A stretch of DNA of 64,000 nucleotides from Allobogoriella alba (GCF_042665525.1 NZ_JBHTCQ010000004.1:1-64000), one strand, 5' to 3'. Shown: positions 51,166 to 61,303, numbered from the stretch's first letter. Translations and numbers: made by a program. Notes: generated by a model not told the origin, from the letters alone.

Positions 51166-52478
51166 GCCGCACCGATCGGCACACCCACGACGTGCTCGGC
51201 ATCGGGCTCGGCCCGTTCAACCTCGGTCTCGCCTGCCTGCTGGACCCGATCGAGGAGATCGACGCCGTCTTCCTCGAGGCACGCGAGGAGTTCGACTGGC
51301 ACCCGGGCATGATGCTGCCCGAGGCGACCCTCCAGGTCCCGTTCCTCGCGGACCTCGTCACCATGGCGGACCCGACGTCGCCGTACTCGTTCCTCGCGTT
51401 CCTCAAGGACACCGGCCGGCTGTACTCCTTCTACGTCCGCGAGTCCTTCTACCCGCTGCGCCGGGAGTACAACCAGTACTGCCGGTGGGCCGCCGACCGG
51501 CTCTCCTCGGTGCGGTTCGGGGCCGGCGTGGAACGGGTGGAGCACGACGGCGACGCGTACGTGGCCACCACGCACGACGGGGAGGTGCACCGCGCCCGCC
51601 GTCTCGTGCTCGGCACCGGGACGGTCCCGTTCGTGCCCGCGCCGCTGCGACCGTTGCTGGGGCAGGACGCCGTGACGCACTCGGCCGAGTACCTCCGGCA
51701 CAAGGCCTCATTGCAGCGACGGCGACGCATCGCCGTCGTCGGCAGCGGCCAGTCCGCGGCCGAGGTGTACGCCGACCTGCTCGACGACATCGACGACCAC
51801 GACTACGAGCTCGTGTGGCTGACGCGGTCCCCGCGCTTCTTCCCGATGGAGTACACCAAGCTCACCCTCGAGATGACCTCGCCCGAGTACACCGCCTACT
51901 TCCAGGGCCTGAGTGACCGCAAGCGGCGGGAGCTGCTGCGCGAGCAACGGAGCCTCTACAAGGGCATCAGCGCCGGGACCATCGATGCCATCCACGAGCG
52001 CCTCTACGCCCGGCAGGTGGCCGGCGGCACCGACACCACCCTGCTGACCTGCGCCGAGGTCGTCGGCGCGCGCGCCACGGCCGACGGCTACCGGCTCGAC
52101 CTGCATCACACCGAGCGGGACGAGCCGTTCCGGGTCACGGCGGACGCGCTCGTCCTCGCCACCGGCTACCGGGCCGAGGTCCCGGCCTTCCTGGCGCCCG
52201 TGGCCGACCGCATCGCGTTCGACGGCGAGGGCCGCTACGACGCCGACTCCTCCTACGCCGTGGACCACGGCCGGAGCGAGATCTACGTGCAGAACGGCGA
52301 GGAGCACACCCACGGCTTCGTCGCGCCGGACCTCGGCATGGGCGCGTACCGCAACTCCGTGATCATCGCCGCGATGCTCGGCCGCGAGGTCTACCCCGTG
52401 GAGCGACGGGTCGCGTTCCAGGAGTTCGGCGTGCCCGAGAGGTTCCGGACCCCGGCGCTCGAGGAGGTGCCCCGGTGA
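51162..52478 (+). CDS. desB: Lysine/cadaverine N-hydroxylase
   Basis: A 438-residue flavin monooxygenase of the IucD/PvdA/DesB group that N-hydroxylates an amine (cadaverine in the desferrioxamine route) with FAD, NADPH and oxygen. Motifs: GIGLGPFNLGLA (13-24), the substrate segment WHPGMMLPEATLQVPFLADL, the NADPH site VVGSGQSAAEVYADLL and the C-terminal ATGYRAEVPAFL. ATG 51162 overlaps the desA stop (ATGA), and the stop overlaps the GTG of the fused synthetase gene; the three genes form a strict operon. Confidence 0.94.
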   Translation: MSRTDRHTHDVLGIGLGPFNLGLACLLDPIEEIDAVFLEAREEFDWHPGMMLPEATLQVPFLADLVTMADPTSPYSFLAFLKDTGRLYSFYVRESFYPLRREYNQYCRWAADRLSSVRFGAGVERVEHDGDAYVATTHDGEVHRARRLVLGTGTVPFVPAPLRPLLGQDAVTHSAEYLRHKASLQRRRRIAVVGSGQSAAEVYADLLDDIDDHDYELVWLTRSPRFFPMEYTKLTLEMTSPEYTAYFQGLSDRKRRELLREQRSLYKGISAGTIDAIHERLYARQVAGGTDTTLLTCAEVVGARATADGYRLDLHHTERDEPFRVTADALVLATGYRAEVPAFLAPVADRIAFDGEGRYDADSSYAVDHGRSEIYVQNGEEHTHGFVAPDLGMGAYRNSVIIAAMLGREVYPVERRVAFQEFGVPERFRTPALEEVPR

Positions 52479-54865
52479 CCGGCATGACGATCGAGCCGAT
52501 CGACGTCGAGCGCGACGCGGCGACGGTGCACGCGTGGGTGACCCACCCGCGATCGCACTTCTGGATGATGCAGGAGGCCGGTCTCGACGACGTGCGAGCC
52601 GAGCTCTCCGAGATCACCGCGAGCGCCCACCACGACGCCTTCCTCGGGCGGGTGCACGGTGTCCCGACGTTCCTCGTCGAGACCTACGACCCGGCCCACT
52701 CGCCGCTGGCGGAGCTGCCGGAGGTCCGTGCGGGCGACCTCGGCATGCACGTGCTGGTAGCTCCACCGGAGGGACCCGCGGTCCCCGGCCTCACCTCGGA
52801 GGTCTTCCGGGCCGTGCTGGCGCGCTGCTTCGCCGATCCGGCCGTGCGGCGCGTGGTCGTGGAGCCGGACGTGCGCAACGCCGCCGTCCGCCGGAAGAAC
52901 GTGGCGGCCGGCTTCGTGGAGCTCCGGGAGGTCCCGCTGCCGGAGAAGACCGCGATGCTGTCGGTCTGCGAGCGCGCGGACTTCGAGCGCGCCGCCCAGA
53001 CCGACCACCTGACGCCGGAGCGGCTCGAGCGGGCACAGCGTCACCTGGCCGCCAAGGCGATCGGCGAGTACACCCACGAGCGGCTCCTCGCGCCCGTTCC
53101 CGACGGCGACGGCTGGCTGCTGGAGACGCCGACGTCCCGCTACACCTTCACGGCCCGCCGGCACCTCCTGGAGCACTGGGTCCTCGACCCCGCGTCGCTG
53201 CGCCGGACGGTGGCGGGGGAGCAGGTGGCGGTGGACGCCCAGGACCTCGTGGCCGAGCTCGCGCCCGTGCTCGGCATCCCGGACTCCCTCCTCCCGGTGT
53301 ACCTCGAGGAGATCGCCTCGACGCTCGCCTCGGCCGCCTGGAAGCTGGCCCGCCCGCGCCCCTCGTCCGCACACCTGGCCGCCGCGCTGCTCGGGGAGGG
53401 CGACCCCGCCGAGACGTACCAGCTGCTGGAGGGCTCGATGACCGAGGGACACCCGGCGTTCGTCGCGAACAACGGGCGGATCGGGTTCGGCGCCGACGAC
53501 TATGCCGCCTACGCACCCGAGACGTCGGCGCCCGTGCGCCTGGAGTGGGTCGCGGTCCGGCGCACGGTCGCGGATCTCGCGGTGGGCGACGGCGTCACCG
53601 AGGACTCGCTCTACGAGGCCGAGCTGGGGGAGCGGACACTGGCCCGGTTCCGCCGTCGCCTCGAGGCGCTCGGCCTTGACCCGGCGGGGTACCTGTTCGT
53701 CCCGGTGCACCCGTGGCAGTGGACCGACAAGCTGGCCGTGACGTTCGCACCGGACGTGGCGCGCCGGGACCTCGTCCACCTCGGTGCGGGCGAGGACGAG
53801 TTCCGTGCCCAGCAGTCGATCCGCACCTTCTTCAACGCCACCCGGCCGGGGCGTCACTACGTCAAGACGGCGCTGTCGATCCAGAACATGGGTTTCATGC
53901 GAGGTCTTTCCCCGGCGTACATGCGGGCGACGCCGGCGATCAACGACTGGGTCGCCGACGTGGTGCGGCAGGACCCGGAGCTGCGCGAACGTGGCTTCGA
54001 CGTGCTTCGCGAGGTCGCCGCGGCGGGATACACGGGCGACGCGTTCCACCGGCACACCGCGCGCGGGCCCCACCAGAAGATGCTGGCGGCGCTGTGGCGG
54101 GAGAGCCCGCTGACGCGCGTCGGGCCGGGAGAGCGGCTCGCCACGATGGCGTCCCTGCTGCACCGGGACTCCGGCGGCGCAGCCCTGGTCACGGCCCTGA
54201 TCGACGCCTCGCCGCTGGGGCCCGGCGAGTGGGTGCGCACGTACCTGTGTGCCTACCTGCGGCCGCTGGTGCACTGCCTGCTCGCGTACGACCTGGCGTT
54301 CATGCCGCACGGGGAGAACCTCATCCTCGTGCTGCGCGACGGCGTCCCGGTGCGGGTCCTCATGAAGGACGTCGGCGAGGAGGTCGCCGTGATGGGCGAC
54401 CTGCCGCTCCCGCCCGAGGTGGAGCGCATCCGTGCCGAGGTGCCCGACCACGGCACGCGGGCGCTGGCGATCCACACCGACGTCTTCGACGGGTTCCTGC
54501 GGTACCTCGCCGCCATCCTCGACGAGGACGGCGTGCTGGAGGAGGGCGATTTCTGGCGGATCGCGGGGGACGTCGTCGAGGAGCACCGGGTGGACCACCC
54601 GGAACTCACCGACGCCGCCTCACGGTACGACCTGTTGCGCCCGACGTTCCGGCACAGCTGCCTCAACCGGCTGCAGCTGCGGAACACTCTCGAGATGGTC
54701 GACATCACCGATCAGGCGTCCTCGCTCATGTACGCGGGCACGCTGGAGAACCCGCTGGCCTCCGAACGGTGCCGAGGAGATCGAGGGCCAGGTGCACCGT
54801 ACGATCACCGAGCTTCTGGCGGACAGACCGCCGGTCACCAGATCTCGGCCGCCCACTCCGGGTGA
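52475..54865 (+). CDS. desC-desD: DesC-DesD fusion: acyltransferase plus NIS siderophore synthetase
   Basis: A 796-residue fusion of the last two desferrioxamine enzymes. Residues about 1-185 are a GNAT/IucB-type acyltransferase (HAWVTHPRSHFWMMQ, GDLGMHVLVAPPEGP, EPDVRNAAVRRKNVAAGFVE) that acylates hydroxycadaverine. Residues about 190-760 are an IucA/IucC-type NIS synthetase (EGHPAFVANNGRIGFG, FVPVHPWQWTDKLA, KTALSIQNMGFMRGLSP, FMPHGENLILVL, LMKDVGEEVAVMG) that condenses the units with ATP. After NPLAS (about 54770) the third-position GC of this frame collapses while the +1 frame, ending at 54872, keeps it; a frameshift near 54770 is likely. GTG 52475 overlaps desB. The 3' end overlaps the convergent nuclease gene. 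Confidence 0.9.
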   Translation: MTGMTIEPIDVERDAATVHAWVTHPRSHFWMMQEAGLDDVRAELSEITASAHHDAFLGRVHGVPTFLVETYDPAHSPLAELPEVRAGDLGMHVLVAPPEGPAVPGLTSEVFRAVLARCFADPAVRRVVVEPDVRNAAVRRKNVAAGFVELREVPLPEKTAMLSVCERADFERAAQTDHLTPERLERAQRHLAAKAIGEYTHERLLAPVPDGDGWLLETPTSRYTFTARRHLLEHWVLDPASLRRTVAGEQVAVDAQDLVAELAPVLGIPDSLLPVYLEEIASTLASAAWKLARPRPSSAHLAAALLGEGDPAETYQLLEGSMTEGHPAFVANNGRIGFGADDYAAYAPETSAPVRLEWVAVRRTVADLAVGDGVTEDSLYEAELGERTLARFRRRLEALGLDPAGYLFVPVHPWQWTDKLAVTFAPDVARRDLVHLGAGEDEFRAQQSIRTFFNATRPGRHYVKTALSIQNMGFMRGLSPAYMRATPAINDWVADVVRQDPELRERGFDVLREVAAAGYTGDAFHRHTARGPHQKMLAALWRESPLTRVGPGERLATMASLLHRDSGGAALVTALIDASPLGPGEWVRTYLCAYLRPLVHCLLAYDLAFMPHGENLILVLRDGVPVRVLMKDVGEEVAVMGDLPLPPEVERIRAEVPDHGTRALAIHTDVFDGFLRYLAAILDEDGVLEEGDFWRIAGDVVEEHRVDHPELTDAASRYDLLRPTFRHSCLNRLQLRNTLEMVDITDQASSLMYAGTLENPLASERCRGDRGPGAPYDHRASGGQTAGHQISAAHSG

Positions 54866-56034
54866 TCGATGAACGGGTTCCGGTTGCCCTGCCAGTTGCT
54901 GTAGATCAGGTCGTTTCGCATGCGCTCGGCGTCCGAGACGGGGTCCTCCTGGTGCCACTCGAGCAGCACCGAGAGACGGCCGTGGTACGGCGCCGAGCCG
55001 TTGCCCACCTGGTCGTTGACCTCCAGGTCGGGGAAGCCGTCGTCGCCCTCGTAGCGGACGGACATGTAGAAGAGCATCCGCGCGACGTCGCCCTTCACCT
55101 CGTCCGGCGGCTCGAAGGAGTCCTCGTCGGCCATGCAGCCGGTGCACTCCTCGACACCCGAGCCGCCGAGGTCGAAGTCCAGGTTGCCGCGTGCGGAGTT
55201 GACCGACACGTCGGTCGGGCGCAGGTGGTGGACATCGGTGCCGGGCCCCATCGAGGTCCCGAAGTCGCCGTGGCTCTTGGCCCACACGTGCTCGCGGTTC
55301 CAGTCGTCGGCGTCGCCGCCGTTGCTGTCCGCCGGGACCGAGCGGCGGCTGTAGAGCTCGACGACGTTCCCGGGACTCGCCGGGTCCGCGTCGGTCTCGC
55401 GCAGGGCGTCCCACACGGCGTCGTAGTCGATCATCGTGTGGTCGTCGATGATGTCGTGGAGCGCCGCCTCGAGCTCTTGGCCGGCGAGCCCTTCGGCGGA
55501 GTCGTAGTAGCCGGCCGGCACCTCCCCGGGGTCGCTTGGGTCGGTGGGCTCCTCGGTGGGCGGGTCGGTGGGCTCCTCGGTGGGCGGGTCGGTGGGCTCC
55601 TCGCCGACCAGCTCCAGCGACGACGGGTCCTTCAGCCCGGCGTGCGGCGTGAAGTAGGGGGTGAGATCCCCGGTGACGTCGATCCGGGACCCCATGAGGT
55701 CGGGGTTCGACGCCAGGCCCCACTCGGCGCGGTGCTCGCTGGTGACCTGCACGTAGAGCATCTCGTCGGTGTCGGTCTCGCCGGCACTGTCGGCGATGGC
55801 CAGGGCGTAGTCGTCCGGGAACCCGTCGGTCACGACCGTGTCCTCCGCCGTCGGCTGGCCGACGACGTAGCCGCGCACCGTGGCAGTCGAACTGTCCTGG
55901 GTGGCGATCGCCTCCGCGACGCTGAGCGTCGCCGCGTGCGCCGGCGTCGAGCCGAGCACGCCTACCAGCGCGAGCGCGAGGGTAGCGAGAAGGGTGATGA
56001 CAGTCGGACGAGGCAGCTCACGGCTTCGTGTCAT
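54835..56034 (-). CDS. Secreted endonuclease I family nuclease
   Basis: A 399-residue exported nuclease. A signal peptide of about 36 residues ends AHA-A (ITLLATLALALVGVLGSTPA before it). Residues about 38-140 form an OB-like DUF6359-type domain (ATVRGYVVGQPTAEDTVVTD, GSRIDVTGDLTPYF), then a Pro/Glu/Thr linker of repeated PTEEPTDP, then the endonuclease I domain with the catalytic block DDWNREHVWAKSHGDFG and TDVHHLRPTDVSVN, plus GNLDFDLGGS. It probably degrades extracellular DNA or RNA for nutrients. The linker is encoded by a near-exact DNA repeat at about 55548-55602. It ends inside the 3' end of the siderophore gene. Confidence 0.9.
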   Translation of the reverse strand: MTRSRELPRPTVITLLATLALALVGVLGSTPAHAATLSVAEAIATQDSSTATVRGYVVGQPTAEDTVVTDGFPDDYALAIADSAGETDTDEMLYVQVTSEHRAEWGLASNPDLMGSRIDVTGDLTPYFTPHAGLKDPSSLELVGEEPTDPPTEEPTDPPTEEPTDPSDPGEVPAGYYDSAEGLAGQELEAALHDIIDDHTMIDYDAVWDALRETDADPASPGNVVELYSRRSVPADSNGGDADDWNREHVWAKSHGDFGTSMGPGTDVHHLRPTDVSVNSARGNLDFDLGGSGVEECTGCMADEDSFEPPDEVKGDVARMLFYMSVRYEGDDGFPDLEVNDQVGNGSAPYHGRLSVLLEWHQEDPVSDAERMRNDLIYSNWQGNRNPFIDHPEWAAEIW

Positions 56035-56110
56035 GCCAGGCGATCCTGCCGCGTCGAGGTGTCGTGCGGCTACCCCCTGGGTGAACGGGCGGTGAGGAGG
56101 ACGCCGCCGC

Positions 56111-56725
56111 TCAGTGGCCGTAGCGGGCGCAGAACTCCCGGGCATCCAGGGTCCGGAAGGCCGGGAGCGCCTCACGTAGCTCCTCGTGCGACCAGTCCCA
56201 CCACGCGAGCCGCTGGAGACGTTCGGCGGTCTCCTCGTCGAACCTCCGCCTGATGGGGCGGGCCGGGACGCCGCCGACCACCGTGTACGCCGGCACGTCC
56301 TTGGTGACGACCGCACCCGCACCGACGACGGCGCCCGTTCCGATGGAGACACCGGGCAGCACGACGGCGCCGTGGCCGAGCCAGACATCGTGGCCGAGGG
56401 TGACGGGGTGAGCGCGTCGCCACGCGAAGAACTCGGCGTCCGTCCCGTCGGCGAGGCCGTAGTCGGCCGATCGGTACGTGAAGTGGTGCTGGGTGGCCCG
56501 CCACATGGGGTGGTTCGGCGCGTTGATCCGGGTGTATGCGGCGATGTTCGCGAACTTGCCGATCTCGGCACACCAGGCGACCCCGCCCTGCATGACGTAG
56601 GAGTATGCGCCGAGCGTGGACTCGGTGAGGTTCGCGTGGGCACCCACCTCGACGTAGGCGCCGAGGCGGCAGTCGGCGACCTCGGCGGTCGGGTGGATCA
56701 CGGGTTCCAGGCCGAGTCTGCTCAC
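56111..56725 (-). CDS. Hexapeptide-repeat acyltransferase of the phosphonate-metabolism type
   Basis: A 204-residue left-handed beta-helix acyltransferase. Repeats run from HPTAEVADCRLGAYVEVGAH through IGKFANIAAYTRINAPNHPM to VTLGHDVWLGHGAVVLPGVS and IGTGAVVGAGAVVTKDVPAY. The sequence follows the subfamily often annotated as phosphonate metabolism transferase (near TIGR03308), but no phosphonate gene is adjacent. The start is GTG 56725; a longer minus frame reaches into the next gene's promoter and is rejected. Acceptor unknown. Confidence 0.85.
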   Translation of the reverse strand: MSRLGLEPVIHPTAEVADCRLGAYVEVGAHANLTESTLGAYSYVMQGGVAWCAEIGKFANIAAYTRINAPNHPMWRATQHHFTYRSADYGLADGTDAEFFAWRRAHPVTLGHDVWLGHGAVVLPGVSIGTGAVVGAGAVVTKDVPAYTVVGGVPARPIRRRFDEETAERLQRLAWWDWSHEELREALPAFRTLDAREFCARYGH

Positions 56726-56826
56726 AGGCCGGACGGTAGCGACGGCAGACGACGCCCCGGTGACGGGCCGGCAACCGGACGAACGACTTGGTGCCGCCGT
56801 CTTGCGGCGTCTGGTTCCACGCTCTA

Positions 56827-56852
56827 GTTTGTAAACGGTACCGTACACAAAC
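56827..56852 (+). promoter_or_regulatory. 26-bp palindrome, candidate TetR operator
   Basis: Left half gtttgtaaacggt (56827-56839) and right half accgtacacaaac (56840-56852) are reverse complements except for two positions. It lies 14 bases before GTG 56866 in the promoter of the monooxygenase-TetR operon, in an AT-richer stretch. Confidence 0.7.
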
Positions 56853-56865
56853 GGGGGTGCTGATC

Positions 56866-58362
56866 GTGTCCCAGGTCCTGGTGGTCGGAGCGGGCCCCAC
56901 CGGCCTGGCGCTGGCCTGCGGCCTGCGACTGGCCGGGGTCGAGGTCCGCGTGGTCGATCGCGCTGACGGCCCGGCGACGACCTCGCGTGCGAACTTCCTG
57001 CACGCACGTGGGGGAGAGGTGCTCGACCGCCTGGGTGCGCTGGGCTCGCTGCCCGAGGAGTCCGAGCACGCGATGGCGGTGACGACCTACCTGGGGGACC
57101 GTCCGCTGATGAGGCTGCGTTTCGGTGACCCGGGGCTCCGCACGGCCGCCCCGCCCATGGTGATCTCGCAGGCGCGGGTGGAAGGGGAGCTACGTCGTCG
57201 TCTCGCGGGGTTGGGGGTCGAGCCCGAGTGGGGCAACGCCCTCACCGCGGCCAGCCAGGACGACGAAGGTGTCACGGCCACGTTGAGCACGGGGGAACGG
57301 GTGCGGACCGCCTGGCTGGTCGGCTGCGACGGCACCGGCAGCACGGTGCGCAGGGTGGCGGGCATCACCGCACCCGGGGTGCGGCTGTCCGAACGGTTCC
57401 TGCTGGCGGACGTCCACCTCGGCTGGGACCTGGACCGGTCGGGCACCACGGGCTGGATCCACCCGAGCGGCCTGCTGGGGGCGATGCCCATGCCACACCC
57501 GCGCGGCAACCTCTGGCGTGTGCTCGCCTACGACCCCGATGGCGACGACGGCGACGGCACCAGCCAGGAGCGGCTCACCGAGCAGCAGATCCTCGAGCGG
57601 GTCCGCCGGGTCCTGCCGGAACGGACCGGCCGCCGAGTTGTGGTGGGGGAACCGGAGTGGCTCTCGCAGTTCACCATCCATCGGCGCCTCGCCGATCACT
57701 ACCGTGCCGGAGGCATCTTCCTGGCCGGCGATGCCGCGCACGCGCACGCACCGTTCGGCGGACAGGGCATGCTCACCGGCCTCGGTGACGCCGAGAACCT
57801 CGCGTGGAAGCTGGCGCTCGTCGTGCGCGGCCTGGCGGGGGAGAGGCTGCTGGACACGTACGAGGCGGAGCGCCGGCCGTTGGCGAAGGACGTGCTGCGC
57901 GGCACCTCGGCGGTGACCGCCATCGACGTGACGCGCAACGCGGCCGGGAGGTTCGTGCGCGACCGGCTGGTGGCGCCGCTGTTCGGCCTGCCGTGGGTCC
58001 AGCGCAAGGCGACCTGGACGGCCTCCCAGCTCTGGGTGACCTACCGGCGCGGACCGCTCGGCCGTCGCAGCGGTCCGGCACCGCGGCCGGGGGACCGGGT
58101 AGCTGACGTGCCGTGCCGAGCTCCCGACGGAACGGCCTCCCGTCTGCACGCGCACCTGGGCGGCATGTGGGCCGTCCTCGTCCCTGACACCGGCACGACG
58201 GCGATCTCCACCCGCCTCGGCGACCTCGCCGTCGCCCTCACCCGCGAGGACGGCCGGGCGGAGACCTGGCTGGTGCGACCGGACGGGCACCTGGCCTGGC
58301 GCGGATCGGATCCGGGGGAGCTGGACACGTGGTTGGAGGAGACGCTGGGGCGGCGCACGTGA
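56866..58362 (+). CDS. FAD-dependent aromatic-ring monooxygenase family protein
   Basis: A 498-residue class A flavin monooxygenase. The FAD site is VLVVGAGPTGLALACGLRLA, the DG motif LVGCDGTGSTVRRVAG, and the GD motif IFLAGDAAHAHAPFGGQGM with LTGLGDAENLAWKLALVVRG. The C-terminal 120 residues resemble the thioredoxin-like domain of phenol hydroxylase relatives. It probably hydroxylates an aromatic compound or antibiotic. GTG 56866 is preferred over GTG 56857 because ggggg lies 8 bases upstream. Its stop overlaps the TetR gene (GTGA), which should repress it through the 26-bp palindrome. Confidence 0.86.
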   Translation: MSQVLVVGAGPTGLALACGLRLAGVEVRVVDRADGPATTSRANFLHARGGEVLDRLGALGSLPEESEHAMAVTTYLGDRPLMRLRFGDPGLRTAAPPMVISQARVEGELRRRLAGLGVEPEWGNALTAASQDDEGVTATLSTGERVRTAWLVGCDGTGSTVRRVAGITAPGVRLSERFLLADVHLGWDLDRSGTTGWIHPSGLLGAMPMPHPRGNLWRVLAYDPDGDDGDGTSQERLTEQQILERVRRVLPERTGRRVVVGEPEWLSQFTIHRRLADHYRAGGIFLAGDAAHAHAPFGGQGMLTGLGDAENLAWKLALVVRGLAGERLLDTYEAERRPLAKDVLRGTSAVTAIDVTRNAAGRFVRDRLVAPLFGLPWVQRKATWTASQLWVTYRRGPLGRRSGPAPRPGDRVADVPCRAPDGTASRLHAHLGGMWAVLVPDTGTTAISTRLGDLAVALTREDGRAETWLVRPDGHLAWRGSDPGELDTWLEETLGRRT

Positions 58363-58982
58363 CCCGGGTCGGACGTCCCCGGAGCGCCGCCGCCGACGCG
58401 GCGATCCTGCGTGCCGCGCGCGAGCTGCTCGTCGAGCGGGGGATCGGCGGGGCCAGCATCGAGGAGGTGGCGCGGCGCGCCGGGGTCAGCAAGGTCACCG
58501 TGTACCGCCGGTGGGACTCGCGCGAGGCACTCCTCGCGGCCGCCATCGAGTCCTCCGCGGACGGCCTGCCGGGCCGCACCCACACGGAGGCGGACGCGGC
58601 CGAGCTCGACCCCGAGATGACCTACGACGAGATGGTCACGCTCGTGGCGGCCGCGCTGCCGCGGGCCGCCGAGATCCTCGCCTCGGAGGAGTACCGCGCG
58701 CTCCTCGCCCAGGCGTTCGGGTCCCGCTTCACCCATCCGGAGATCATGGCGGCGTACTGGGAGAACCACATCGTCCCGCGCCGCCGCGTCGCGATCCCGA
58801 TCCTCGCCCGGGCCGTGGCCGAGGGGCGCCTGCCGCCGGAGACCGACGTCGAGGCGGTCCTGGACATGACGATCGGCGCCCTGCTGTACCGGCTCCTGCG
58901 GCCGGGCGAGATCACCCCGGCGGAGATGCTCGATCACCTCAGGCGGGTCTACCGGCAGGCCGGGCTCCTGCCCGACGCCTGA
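58359..58982 (+). CDS. TetR/AcrR-family regulator
   Basis: A 207-residue TetR-type repressor. The N-terminal helix-turn-helix is AILRAARELLVERGIGGASI with EEVARRAGVSKVTVYRRW (about 12-50). The rest is the helical ligand-binding domain, with a TetR_C-like AYWENHIVPRRRVAIPIL. It is coupled to the monooxygenase gene by a GTGA overlap, and the palindrome upstream of that gene is its most likely operator. The inducer is unknown but may be the enzyme's substrate. Confidence 0.9.
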   Translation: MTRVGRPRSAAADAAILRAARELLVERGIGGASIEEVARRAGVSKVTVYRRWDSREALLAAAIESSADGLPGRTHTEADAAELDPEMTYDEMVTLVAAALPRAAEILASEEYRALLAQAFGSRFTHPEIMAAYWENHIVPRRRVAIPILARAVAEGRLPPETDVEAVLDMTIGALLYRLLRPGEITPAEMLDHLRRVYRQAGLLPDA

Positions 58983-58988
58983 GGCTCG

Positions 58989-60140
<1,152 letters not shown>

Positions 60141-60152
60141 GGCGCCATGGTG

Positions 60153-60560
60153 TCACTCCGTGATGGTCTCCGGGGCGCCGAAGAACGGGCGCAGCTCGAG
60201 CCACTCGTGGATCGGCTTCCCGCCGGCACCAGGCGCGGCGGATAGCTCCGCCGCCAGCTCCAGCGCCCGCTCGTACGTCTCGACGTCGATGATCTCCCAG
60301 CCCGCGATGAGGTCCTTGGTCTCGGCGAACGGCCCGTCGGTCACCGGCGGCTTGCCCTCGCCGTCGTAGCGGACGAACGTGCCTTCGGGGGAGAGGGCGT
60401 CACTGCTGACCCACTCGCCGGACTCCTTGAGCCGGTCCTCCCACTCCTTCATGTACGCCACGTGGGCGGAGATCTCCTCCGGCGTCCACTGGTCCATCGG
60501 CACGTCGTTGACCGGTGCCGGCGCGCCGCGGTAGTGCTTGAGCAGCAGGTACTTGGCCAT
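60153..60560 (-). CDS. DGPF/YCII-related domain protein
   Basis: A 135-residue protein starting MAKYLLLKHYRGAPAPVND. It has the motif VTDGPFAETKDLIAGWEIID, the DGPF signature of YCII-like proteins, a ferredoxin-like fold. These genes precede ECF42 sigma genes and belong to their regulon. ATG 60560 has aaggag upstream on the minus strand. Function is unknown; an enzymatic or sensing role is possible. Confidence 0.9.
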   Translation of the reverse strand: MAKYLLLKHYRGAPAPVNDVPMDQWTPEEISAHVAYMKEWEDRLKESGEWVSSDALSPEGTFVRYDGEGKPPVTDGPFAETKDLIAGWEIIDVETYERALELAAELSAAPGAGGKPIHEWLELRPFFGAPETITE

Positions 60561-60711
60561 CGTGGTCTCCTTCGACGTCGGACGACGCCATTGTGGTCGT
60601 GGAGGTTGTCGTGACGGGGACGGAGCCGGCCGGGGGTTCTCGACATGGCCGCCCACCGGTAGCGTGCCGACCGGCCGCGCGTCATTGGTTCGAGCAAAGG
60701 AGCAGATGACC

Positions 60712-61263
60712 ATGGGCACGATCGCGGTACACGAGTTCATCACCCTCGACGGGGTCTTCGAGGAGCCGACGTGGACCTTCCCCTACGGCTTCGACCCGAA
60801 GATGGGCGAGGAGATCGGGAAGCTCACCGATCGTGCGTCGGCGATCCTCCTTGGCCGCACGACGTACGAGGGGTTCGCGCCGGCGTGGCGCGACCGGACG
60901 GTCGACGACGACCCCGGCGCCCCGTTCTTCAACGAGTCACCGAAGTACGTGGTCGGGTCACAACCGCTCGTGGAGGAGTGGGCCAACACGACGGCCATCG
61001 GCGCCTACGACGCCGACGCCATCCGCAAGCTCAAGAACTACCACGAGGGCGCGATCTTCATCTCCGGCAGCGGCCAGCTGGTCCGCGGGCTGCTCGCCGA
61101 CGGCCTGGTCGACGAGCTGCACCTGTTCGTCTTCCCCGTCGTGCTCGGCACCGGGGACCGGCTGTGGCGCGACGACGAGATCCGGCTGGCGCTGCAGGCT
61201 CACGACGTCTACGACAACGGCGTCGTCCACCTGTCCTACGGTCCCGCGGCCGGCGGTTCCTGA
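60712..61263 (+). CDS. Dihydrofolate-reductase-like (RibD C-terminal domain) protein
   Basis: A 183-residue protein of the DHFR-like RibD C-terminal family: VHEFITLDGVFEEPTWTFPY, AILLGRTTYEGFAPAWRDR, YVVGSQP, IFISGSGQLVRGLLADGLVD and ELHLFVFPVVLGTGDRLW. Such proteins are common beside YCII/ECF genes in actinobacteria; an NADPH-dependent reductase role is inferred. ATG 60712 lies 9 bases after aaggag, better than ATG 60706 at 3. It is divergent from the DGPF-ECF pair across 151 bases, which should hold both promoters. Confidence 0.85.
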   Translation: MGTIAVHEFITLDGVFEEPTWTFPYGFDPKMGEEIGKLTDRASAILLGRTTYEGFAPAWRDRTVDDDPGAPFFNESPKYVVGSQPLVEEWANTTAIGAYDADAIRKLKNYHEGAIFISGSGQLVRGLLADGLVDELHLFVFPVVLGTGDRLWRDDEIRLALQAHDVYDNGVVHLSYGPAAGGS

Positions 61264-61276
61264 GGTCTCGAGCAAC

Positions 61277-61303
61277 CCGGCGCGAGGGGAGCGGACGCGC
61301 CGG
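61277..61303 (+). terminator. Hairpin after the DHFR-like gene
   Basis: ccggcgcg (61277-61284) pairs with cgcgccgg (61296-61303) across an 11-base loop, 13 bases after the stop. No T-run follows. Confidence 0.5.
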
